From Patescibacteria group bacterium (lineage in GTDB: Bacteria; Patescibacteriota; Saccharimonadia; Saccharimonadales; Saccharimonadaceae): a stretch of 46,720 nucleotides of DNA. The notes beneath the pieces were generated by a model. The model had not been told where the DNA came from, made no database searches, and saw only the letters and a list, made by a program, of their open reading frames with translations. This document shows, piece by piece, positions 39,099-46,720 of this stretch; position 1 is the stretch's first letter, and every line of letters begins with the position of its first letter. The DNA lies in NCBI GenBank assembly GCA_030916565.1, contig JAUPWL010000003.1, positions 1 through 46,720 on the forward strand. Reading direction: 5' to 3'. Made by a program: the position numbers and the translations under genes.

Positions 39099-40520
39099 AT
39101 GGTGAGGACACGATTTGCGCCCAGCCCGACAGGATTCATGCATGTTGGCAACCTCCGCACAGGATTGTTCGCATGGTTAACCGCGCGACACGCAGGCGGT
39201 GATTTTATTCTGCGCCTCGAAGACACCGATAAAAACCGCGAAGTCGAAGGGTCAGCCGATCATATCCTTGAATGTCTGAACATGCTGGGACTAGAACGTG
39301 ACGAAGGTATCGATGTCGGCGGACCATACGCGCCATACATGCAAAGCGAACGACTCGCTATTTATCGCGAATGGGCGCAGCGGCTGATTGATACGGGCAG
39401 GGCATATGCCGATCCGTATACGGCAGAGCAAGTGCAACAATTCCGCGAACAAGCACAGGCCGAAAAACGTCCGTTCCTATATCGCAACCATCGCCCCGAA
39501 AACCCTCCTACATGGGACGGCACGACGCCACTACGATTCAAATCCGAACCAAAATCATATGAGTGGCATGATGAAGTCATGGGTGATTTGCATGCAGGCG
39601 CCGAAGTTGTTGACGATTTCATTCTGATCAAATCAGACGGTTACCCAACCTACAACTTTGCGCACATCGTTGATGATGCGGCAATGCAAGTCACGCATGT
39701 CATCCGTGGCCAAGAGTTCATTTCAAGCATGCCAAACTATCTCAATCTCTACGAAGCACTCGGCCTCGAACTCCCGATATTTGCCACCATGCCACATATT
39801 CTTAACGAAAACGGCAACAAAAAACTTGGCAAACGTGACGGCGCCAAAGACGTCCTCGAATATGTCCGCGAAGGCTATCTGCCAGAAACATTGCTTAGTT
39901 TCATCGCCACACTCGGATGGAACGATGGCACTGAACAAGAACTGTTTACGCGCCAAGAATTGATCGAAAAATTCACGCTCGACCGTGTCCAACACAGTGG
40001 CGCACGTTTCGACGAAAAACGTCTGCTCTGGATGAACGGGCAGTTCATTCGCCAGCTATCACTTGATGATCTATGGAACCGCGTTGTCGACTTTTGGCCA
40101 GAAGGTGCAGAGAATTCCAATGACGATTATCGTCGCCAAGTCCTCGCACTTGCCCAAGACCGTCTAAAAACATTGCACGACCTACCAACATTGACCAGCT
40201 ATTTCTTTGCCGAACCAACACCAGATTGGTCAATGATTGATGACAATAAACAACTCAGCAAGATAGATAGGGGACGCCTCGTTGAATTACTTGGTGCGAC
40301 AAAAAGTGCTCTTGAATCATCTGATTTTTCTGCCGATGCACTGCAACAAACACTCAACAATCTCCTTGAACAAACAGGGGAAAAACCTGGCACACTATTC
40401 AGCCTGATTCGTTTTGCAATCACATGGGCACCGTTCAGTCCGGCATTGCCAGAAACCATGGAAGTTCTCGGTCGCGACCGCACATTACAGCGTCTGCAAT
40501 CTGCAATCGACGCCGCGTAA
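39099..40520 (+). CDS. gltX: Glutamyl-tRNA synthetase
   Basis: VRTRFAPSPTGFMHVGNLRTGLFAWLTARH, ILRLEDTDKNREVEGS, KKLGKRDGAKDV. Confidence 0.97.
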   Translation: MVRTRFAPSPTGFMHVGNLRTGLFAWLTARHAGGDFILRLEDTDKNREVEGSADHILECLNMLGLERDEGIDVGGPYAPYMQSERLAIYREWAQRLIDTGRAYADPYTAEQVQQFREQAQAEKRPFLYRNHRPENPPTWDGTTPLRFKSEPKSYEWHDEVMGDLHAGAEVVDDFILIKSDGYPTYNFAHIVDDAAMQVTHVIRGQEFISSMPNYLNLYEALGLELPIFATMPHILNENGNKKLGKRDGAKDVLEYVREGYLPETLLSFIATLGWNDGTEQELFTRQELIEKFTLDRVQHSGARFDEKRLLWMNGQFIRQLSLDDLWNRVVDFWPEGAENSNDDYRRQVLALAQDRLKTLHDLPTLTSYFFAEPTPDWSMIDDNKQLSKIDRGRLVELLGATKSALESSDFSADALQQTLNNLLEQTGEKPGTLFSLIRFAITWAPFSPALPETMEVLGRDRTLQRLQSAIDAA

Positions 40521-40570
40521 AAAATCGCTCTATAGTATCTGCACGTCATCTGTTACAATATGCTTAAGCT

Positions 40571-41671
40571 ATGCGAGCAATACGAAGGAATTTTTTGGGC
40601 CGTATTACTACGTGGATGCATGCGCATCATACTACCACTCTTATCATTGCTGGAATTGGCATCATTGCCGCCACGTCTGCCGTCGCAGCAGTATTGGCCT
40701 ATCAACGCCCAGAACGCACGCTGAACGTACCTGTCATCTTGCACAAACCAAAAGCAACACCGGCGCCACAGATATTCTATTCGCCCTTGACCGGTGTTGT
40801 CGTCCCAGACCAAGCCTCAACCCAACAGGCCGTCACAGGTATTATGATCGAGAACAGTCCTGACGCTCGACCACAATCCGGCCTCAAATCTGCCGGTGTT
40901 GTATTCGAAGCCATCGCCGAAGGTGGTATCACACGTTTCCTCGCGCTCTATCAGGAATCAAAACCTGCTCTCGTCGGACCTGTCCGCAGTGTCCGATTGT
41001 ATTATGTTGATTGGCTGGCACCGTTCCAGGCCTCGGTTGCGCATGTTGGCGGCAGCAAATTTGCGCTCGATGAAGTCCGTAACGGTTCGTATCGCGACCT
41101 TGATCAGTTCTTTAACGGGGCTAGCTACTGGCGCGCGACCGACCGCTACGCACCACACAATGTCTATACGAATTTCCAGCGACTCGACGCACTGAACACC
41201 AAAAAAGGCTACGCAACATCAGTCTTTACCGCATGGCCACGCACCGACGGCAAACCTGCCAAAACAGTGACCGCCGGCACTATCAATGTCCATATCAGCG
41301 GCGCACTTTATGACAGTAGCTACGTTTACGATCCAGTCGCGAACAATTACATCCGATCCGAGAGCGGCAAACCGCATCTCGACCGCGAAGGCGGCAACAT
41401 CACACCATCCGTTGTCATCGTCATGGATACTGTAGAATCACGTATCTTCGAAGACGGCTGGCGCGAACAAATTACCACCATTGGCAGTGGCAAAGCGCAT
41501 ATTTTCCAAAATGGCATCGTCACTGAGGCCACGTGGACCAAGAGCGATCGCGGCAGTCAAATCAAATTCACCGATACTACCGGCAAAGAAATTGCATTGA
41601 ACCGCGGTCAAACATGGATTACTGCCGTACCGGCCAACCAGGGCGGCAAAGTCACATGGAGAGTCAAATAA
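40571..41671 (+). CDS. DUF3048-type lipoprotein/membrane-anchored protein
   Basis: SPLTGVVV, GIMIENSPDARPQSGLKSAGVVFEAIAEGGITRFLALYQ, VGPVRSVRLYYVDWL, APHNVYTNF. Confidence 0.85.
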   Translation: MRAIRRNFLGRITTWMHAHHTTTLIIAGIGIIAATSAVAAVLAYQRPERTLNVPVILHKPKATPAPQIFYSPLTGVVVPDQASTQQAVTGIMIENSPDARPQSGLKSAGVVFEAIAEGGITRFLALYQESKPALVGPVRSVRLYYVDWLAPFQASVAHVGGSKFALDEVRNGSYRDLDQFFNGASYWRATDRYAPHNVYTNFQRLDALNTKKGYATSVFTAWPRTDGKPAKTVTAGTINVHISGALYDSSYVYDPVANNYIRSESGKPHLDREGGNITPSVVIVMDTVESRIFEDGWREQITTIGSGKAHIFQNGIVTEATWTKSDRGSQIKFTDTTGKEIALNRGQTWITAVPANQGGKVTWRVK

Positions 41672-43203
41672 TGGCCGAACCTTTCAACAAACCACTCATG
41701 CGCGATTATTGGGCAAAATATCGCTGGCGTACATACGTCATCATTACCACCGCCCAAGCTGCAACAATGTTCGTCATCATTGGGGTCATGGAACTCTTCG
41801 GCATCGTACATGTCGGTTGGATCGGCCTCCTCATTGCAACACTCCTCGCATCACTTGCGCTCAATCTTGTCACCGTCACGTTGGTGCATATCATTGGCCG
41901 TCCGTTTCGCGATCTGGTCCAGGCAATCGTGTTGGTTGCCGGAGAACCAACGTCTGCATCGCCGCCCAACCCAAATCACTACGAGTACGATAACGACGGG
42001 TTCAAAGAAATCCTGCAGACTGTTTATGAACTAGCGGCAAGGGAGACCAAAATTGAACAGCCGCCAGCACCAACACTCGATGCGACGGTACAGGCTGGCC
42101 TGGCCAACATGAACACAGGAATCGTCTTTATGGACGGTGACATGAATATCACGTACTACAACGAAGCCGCCCCCGTTCAACCCGATACCGACGGCAAACC
42201 AGCCCTTGCCGTGTACTTTCCAGAAGACGACACCCTCGAAAAGTGGCTAACCAAAACTGTTCAAAATAAATTGACTGCCGACCACCAGTGGACGCGCGTT
42301 GCCGATCGATTGCCGGGCGAAAAAGACCGACGCATTTTTGATATCGCCGCCAGTTATAGCAAAAAGAGTAGTGCCGAAACAGTTATCGTGTTCCTCAATC
42401 GTACGCATGACTACATGCCCGAAGAAGACGACCTAGACTTCATCTCATTTGCCGCACACGAACTTCGTGGCCCGATTACTGTCATCCGCGGTTACCTAGA
42501 TGTCCTTGCCGATGAACTCCAGCCAGTGCTTCATAACGACCAGTCCGAATTGATGGAACGGTTGATTGTCGCGTCGAACCGATTAAATAGCTATATCAAT
42601 AACATCCTCAATGCAGCACGCTACGACCGTCGCCACCTCAAACTACATTTGTCCGAAGAGAACGTGCAACAAATATATGACCAGATTGCCGATGACATGC
42701 AGATGCGCGCCAGTACTCAGAACCGTGTCCTCGTGACCGACATACCTCCAACGCTGCCAACTGTCGCTGCCGACGCCAATAGTATCGGCGAGGTCATTGG
42801 TAACCTCATCGATAACGCAATCAAATACAGCAATGAGGGTGGGTTAATCCATGTCGTCGCACGACCAACGCCAGGATTCGTTGAAGTGTCGGTAACTGAC
42901 CGCGGTATTGGTATGCCCAATAACGTTATTGCCAACCTGTTTCATAAATTTTATCGATCGCACCGCAGCCGCGAAACAGTGGCAGGTACTGGCATTGGCC
43001 TCTATATATGCAAGGCAATCGTATCGTCGCACGGTGGGTCAATCACGGCGCGCAGTGTCGAAAACGAAGGGTCAACGTTCAGTTTCACGATTCCCATCTA
43101 TGACACCGTCGCCGACAAAATCAAAGCAGGGAATAACAGTAATCTCGCCCTCATCGAGCACGGTAGCGGCTGGATCAAAAATCACTCTATGTATAGGGGA
43201 TAG
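41671..43203 (+). CDS. Sensor histidine kinase
   Basis: Two TM segments; FAAHELRGPITVIRGYLDVL (H-box), IGNLIDNAIKYSNEGG (N), VTDRGIGM (G1), GTGIGLYICKAIVSSHGGSI (G2). Confidence 0.95.
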   Translation: MAEPFNKPLMRDYWAKYRWRTYVIITTAQAATMFVIIGVMELFGIVHVGWIGLLIATLLASLALNLVTVTLVHIIGRPFRDLVQAIVLVAGEPTSASPPNPNHYEYDNDGFKEILQTVYELAARETKIEQPPAPTLDATVQAGLANMNTGIVFMDGDMNITYYNEAAPVQPDTDGKPALAVYFPEDDTLEKWLTKTVQNKLTADHQWTRVADRLPGEKDRRIFDIAASYSKKSSAETVIVFLNRTHDYMPEEDDLDFISFAAHELRGPITVIRGYLDVLADELQPVLHNDQSELMERLIVASNRLNSYINNILNAARYDRRHLKLHLSEENVQQIYDQIADDMQMRASTQNRVLVTDIPPTLPTVAADANSIGEVIGNLIDNAIKYSNEGGLIHVVARPTPGFVEVSVTDRGIGMPNNVIANLFHKFYRSHRSRETVAGTGIGLYICKAIVSSHGGSITARSVENEGSTFSFTIPIYDTVADKIKAGNNSNLALIEHGSGWIKNHSMYRG

Positions 43204-43245
43204 CAACTGGTCAAAATGCTTATTTTGTATTAATATAGTAATACT

Positions 43246-43617
43246 ATGCCGATTAAAACTATTCTTGTTATCGAAGACGACCGATTCATCGGTGAAATGT
43301 ATGTCCGCAGCCTGAAAAAAGCTGGTTATGAAGTCGACTGGATGGTCGGCGGTAACGACGGCCTGATTGCAGCCCGCAATAAAAAATACGATCTGATACT
43401 ACTCGATATCATGTTGCCAGAACGACGCGGCAGCGAAATCATGGATGCGCTTCGCGGCGACAAAGACCTTATTCCTGGCACCAAGGTCATCATTATTACG
43501 AATTTCGAACAAGACGAAGAATCACGCATGGCAATGGAAAGCGGCGCTGATGCGTATTTGATCAAAGCAGAAATCACACCCAAAAAACTGCTTGATGTCA
43601 TTGCCAACCTTGGTTAG
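43246..43617 (+). CDS. CheY-like single-domain response regulator
   Basis: TILVIEDDRFIGEMY, YDLILLDIMLPERRGSEI, VIIITNF, DAYLIKAEITP; no output domain. Confidence 0.93.
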   Translation: MPIKTILVIEDDRFIGEMYVRSLKKAGYEVDWMVGGNDGLIAARNKKYDLILLDIMLPERRGSEIMDALRGDKDLIPGTKVIIITNFEQDEESRMAMESGADAYLIKAEITPKKLLDVIANLG

Positions 43618-43785
43618 ATACCGACATCCGTCCTGGACAACCTCTGTTAATTTTGATAGAGTAGTGAACGAGTGAACCGTAGAGTGCGGACCTATATGGA
43701 TCCTTCGGACCATATGAGCCCTAGCTTTTCTCGGAATAGCGCAAAAATGAGTAAACTAATTTTTGCCGCTTTTCGCTCGAAAAGC

Positions 43786-43860
43786 GGTCTCATCGTCTAA
43801 CGGTTAGGACATCAGGTTCTCATCCTGACAATCCGGGTTCGATTCCCGGTGAGATCACCA
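43786..43860 (+). tRNA. tRNA-Glu (anticodon CTC)
   Basis: GGTCTCATCGTCTAACGGTTAGGACATCAGGTTCTCATCCTGACAATCCGGGTTCGATTCCCGGTGAGATCACCA; loop TTCTCAT; encoded CCA. Confidence 0.95.
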
Positions 43861-43946
43861 TAAGAGACTCATCCTTCATGGATGGGTCTTTTGTTGTGGC
43901 TGCTAAGGTGTAAAGTGTGCTTAATTTAGGCGTTCCAAATTCATTT

Positions 43947-45356
43947 TTAGATAGATCGTAATTCAAACCTTCTGGAAACACTAGGCGTTGATATATTACG
44001 CGATGCATCAATAGATGCGGTATCCCAAATCTTTGGTGCGTTCGACAAAAATTGCATAGCATATTCAATCGAACTTGTTTTCAGCTCTGAGAGCGAGCCA
44101 ATCTCAGTAAGTTGTTTTTGAATGTCATTTGATTCATTGTTTATACTCGTCATATGTTCATGCTTTTCTTCGATAGTGATACCGCCAGATATAAGCATTT
44201 CTACAGTTTTGTTCTTCTTAGCAGTTAACTCTTCAAGCGCCCTGTGAAGCTTTTTTTGCTTTGTACTCAGTATGCGAGTTTCATCACGCCAGACACGTAT
44301 AATCATTTCTTTTAAGAATTTCTCCGTATCAGGATCAGGCTTTAGGGATGCGAGCAAGTTCAAGAATTGTTCATGCATTTCATCTGTCTTTACCGAAGGA
44401 ACATGACACCTTGAGCAGTGATAACGTGGCGACTTTACTCCAGACCCACTCTTTGGGCTACTCCCCGTGAGAGGTTTGTTACAGTCTGTACAAAGCAAGA
44501 AACGGCGTAGTGGAAACTCTGGATTATTCTTCTTATATTTAGCTGCCGTATTTTTATTTTTTTTCAGTAAATCCTGGTTACGATGAAAGACGGCGGGAGT
44601 AATAATACCTTCAAAATCAGAAGAAACAAGCTCACCATTAGTGTGTAGATTCTGTTCTAGCCCAGCGTAAATCGGATTGCGAAGCATTTTACTAATTGCC
44701 TGAATCTGCATCTGTTTGCCATGTGCTGACTTCAAGCCCATTGATTCACACATCTGAATGAGACCCGCCATAGTATGCGAGCCAGTAGAGTACGCCTCCA
44801 GAAAAGCGGCTACTTTGTCTGCAACGCCCTCGACAGGTGCAACAGTAGATTTTCCGAATACATCTCGGACATTCTTCAAGCCCAGAGGTGCCTTGCTCAT
44901 ACGATAGCCCAGACCAGCATGTGCTTTCATGTTTTCCTTAACCCGCTCAGATTTAAGAGAATTATCGTGTTGTGCTAAAACGGCTTCAATATTTTGAATT
45001 AGCTCCTCATTAACATTTTGCTCAAGACTCGAATTGACATTCTTGTATTCCACTCCTAACTTTTTCAAAAGGGCGCGCAGGGCAAAGAAGTCGGTAACGT
45101 TCCTTGTGAGGCGGTCCGTCTGATAAGTGATGAGGTAACTTATTTGACCTTTATTCGCTTCGATATAGGCAAGCATCTTCTTCATGTCTGGACGGTCGAG
45201 CGTTTTTGCAGACACACCGTCATCATGAAATGTTTCAGCAACAAGAACATTATTTCGTGAAGCCCAATCTTGACACATCATCTGTTGAGTATCAATACTA
45301 GCTCCAACTAATTGTTTATCGGTAGATACCCTGAGATATATAACGGCTTTTTTCAT
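43947..45356 (-). CDS. Large serine recombinase (integrase/transposase type)
   Basis: AVIYLRVSTDKQLVGASIDTQQ (catalytic Ser region), YLITYQTDRLTRN, RRFLLCTDCNKPLTG...YHCSRCHV zinc ribbon, C-terminal coiled-coil. Confidence 0.92.
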   Translation of the reverse strand: MKKAVIYLRVSTDKQLVGASIDTQQMMCQDWASRNNVLVAETFHDDGVSAKTLDRPDMKKMLAYIEANKGQISYLITYQTDRLTRNVTDFFALRALLKKLGVEYKNVNSSLEQNVNEELIQNIEAVLAQHDNSLKSERVKENMKAHAGLGYRMSKAPLGLKNVRDVFGKSTVAPVEGVADKVAAFLEAYSTGSHTMAGLIQMCESMGLKSAHGKQMQIQAISKMLRNPIYAGLEQNLHTNGELVSSDFEGIITPAVFHRNQDLLKKNKNTAAKYKKNNPEFPLRRFLLCTDCNKPLTGSSPKSGSGVKSPRYHCSRCHVPSVKTDEMHEQFLNLLASLKPDPDTEKFLKEMIIRVWRDETRILSTKQKKLHRALEELTAKKNKTVEMLISGGITIEEKHEHMTSINNESNDIQKQLTEIGSLSELKTSSIEYAMQFLSNAPKIWDTASIDASRNISTPSVSRRFELRSI

Positions 45357-45706
45357 ACATTACCTGTCTTTATAGGCTTAATACTATCACCATTATCAAC
45401 ATTTTTCGAACCAATATATTTGCGTACAGATAGCCTCACCACTGTTTCAGCGTCCTCGATAAACGATTTTAATTCTTCGTTGGTCATATTATTTGCTTTT
45501 TGCCCCAAGAGCTTACGTGCCTCTTTTACGGAGATTATTAAAGAGTCGCCGAGAATACCAGTCGGGTCATTCAGTTTTGCCACAATTGTCCTTTTCGACC
45601 AGTGAAGCGTTTTAGAGTCTTCACCTCTCAAAAGTTTCCGGGCATGTATTGCTATTAGTTTGCCGAGGTCTGCAGGTGTAGTCCGTAGAATCGAAATAGA
45701 CGCCAT
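45353..45706 (-). CDS. Hypothetical protein coupled to the serine recombinase
   Basis: 117-aa ORF; stop overlaps the recombinase start (ATGA). Confidence 0.6.
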   Translation of the reverse strand: MASISILRTTPADLGKLIAIHARKLLRGEDSKTLHWSKRTIVAKLNDPTGILGDSLIISVKEARKLLGQKANNMTNEELKSFIEDAETVVRLSVRKYIGSKNVDNGDSIKPIKTGNV

Positions 45707-45716
45707 GCAAAAAACC

Positions 45717-45728
45717 TCTTTCGAAAGA
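45717..45728. promoter_or_regulatory. Perfect palindrome TCTTTCGAAAGA overlapping the RBS of the recombinase operon
   Basis: On the minus strand TCTTTCGAAAGAGG precedes ATG by about 10 nt. Confidence 0.4.
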
Positions 45729-45913
45729 TCTTTTGGTTGGCGTCTAATTATTTACTATTATATATGAAAATCAATGGATAAGCAATAGGATTATGGTGTA
45801 CAAAATACACCACCAACCACCACATTTAGCATGTATACAAGAGAAGTACGTTCATGACACCTGTGAGTGTGCCTATCTTTTTTATCGTTAGCAGATAAGT
45901 TATACTAACAATC

Positions 45914-46027
45914 GTCTAAGCTAACAATAAATTTCGTTTGTATCCGGGAATGGGCACCTATTCTCGACAAGCATTGGATGCAAATTCATTGTTGGCTTAG
46001 ACACCTAGAGATAGGTGTCCTTTTTTT
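45914..46027 (+). ncRNA. Candidate small RNA or attenuator leader
   Basis: GTCTAAGCTAACAAT (45914-45928) pairs along its whole length (one G-U) with ATTGTTGGCTTAGAC (45988-46002), followed by terminator GACACCTA-gaga-TAGGTGTC-CTTTTTTT; TATACT -10-like box at 45901-45906. Confidence 0.5.
46000..46027 (+). terminator. Rho-independent terminator
   Basis: GACACCTA-gaga-TAGGTGTC followed by CTTTTTTT. Confidence 0.8.
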
Positions 46028-46061
46028 ATCAAAAATCGTTAGCACTAATCGGGAGATTTTC

Positions 46062-46720
46062 ATGAAAAGCAATGCCGTCGGCGGTATAAAAGCAAATAAG
46101 GGTACGCCGAAACGGTGGTATGCGAAAAATCGTGTCATTTTATTATTAATCATTCTATTCTTTCCCCTTGGCCTGACTTTAATGTGGAAGTATGGTGATT
46201 GGACAAGAAAAACCAAATGGATAATTACCGTTACGGTTGGGCTGATTCTGACCCTGGGCATGATCGGTAGCTACAATGCGGCCCCGTACATCACTGTCAA
46301 TAACGCCAAGAGCAATAAAATAAACACTGATAATAGCGAGTACTTACTTACTGGCGACGTATCGAGCATGAAGGCTTCTACACTCACAATAGAGAACAAG
46401 TCCGTAAATCTTTCTGAAGACTCTGAATTTACATACAGGGTCTCACTATTAGAAGGTGACAACACTTTTCATCTAGTCGCAAATAATGCCAACGGTCAAA
46501 CCGAAAAAGTATTGACCATACATCGTACAACTAAGGCAGAATTTGCAGCCCGAACAGAAGCTGAGAAGCTAGCGGCCGAAAAAAGGGCTCTGGATGAAAG
46601 CAAAAAAGAAGCGGAAGCAATCGCTAAAGCTAAAAAGGATTCGAACAAAAAAACAAACTCTTCATGTTGGTGGATATTTTGTCAAAGTGATGAAGATAAA
46701 GCCAGTCAGGATAAGCTAGC
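46062..46720 (+). CDS. Hypothetical membrane protein, partial (runs off window end)
   Basis: Open frame from ATG at 46062: MKSNAVGGIKANKGTPKRWYAKNRVILLLIILFFPLGLTLMWKYGDWTRKTKWIITVTVGLILTLGMIG...; Lys/Ala/Glu-rich tract near the end. Confidence 0.75.
   Translation, partial: MKSNAVGGIKANKGTPKRWYAKNRVILLLIILFFPLGLTLMWKYGDWTRKTKWIITVTVGLILTLGMIGSYNAAPYITVNNAKSNKINTDNSEYLLTGDVSSMKASTLTIENKSVNLSEDSEFTYRVSLLEGDNTFHLVANNANGQTEKVLTIHRTTKAEFAARTEAEKLAAEKRALDESKKEAEAIAKAKKDSNKKTNSSCWWIFCQSDEDKASQDKL

Noticed and set aside
43820-44068. Minus-strand 82-aa ORF ending VISPGIEPGLSG
   Set aside because: Antisense translation of tRNA-Glu plus overlap with the recombinase 3' end.

Overview
The window looks like a patescibacterial (CPR) chromosome segment, most likely Saccharibacteria-like. 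That lineage call is an inference from gene content, compact genes and ordinary UGA stops; no 16S is present. Supported content: a UvrD/PcrA-type helicase with a RecB-like nuclease motif, truncated and fused at the window start to a foreign flagellin fragment; a tRNA-dihydrouridine synthase; a minus-strand F1Fo ATP synthase cluster (atpZ/I-like, atpB, E, F, H, A, G, D, C) with extra small ORFs inside it; an acyl-CoA dehydrogenase behind a near-consensus promoter and a long structured leader; a zincin-like protein, a glutaredoxin and two tandem PafA/Dop (Pup ligase/deamidase) superfamily proteins; purF; alpha/beta hydrolases; GT4 and GT39-like glycosyltransferases; pyrH; smpB; xthA; a guanylate-kinase-like protein; a YjeF-C-like protein; a sortase; a PEGA-domain protein; gltX; a DUF3048 protein; a histidine kinase/receiver pair; tRNA-Leu(CAA); tRNA-Glu(CTC); and a large serine recombinase module next to tRNA-Glu. 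Best candidates for follow-up: (1) the tandem PafA/Dop-like enzymes with a neighbouring HExxH protein and no visible Pup or proteasome; (2) a tRNA-like gene with an extra hairpin in place of a normal anticodon arm; (3) the structured leader in front of an actinobacterial-looking acyl-CoA dehydrogenase; (4) a cadmium-carbonic-anhydrase-like protein; (5) a terminator-ended small RNA or attenuator at ~45.9-46.03 kb; (6) an apparent chimeric join at the 5' end. No CRISPR array, rRNA or IS element was recognised. All family assignments come from motif reading by eye; no database search was run.
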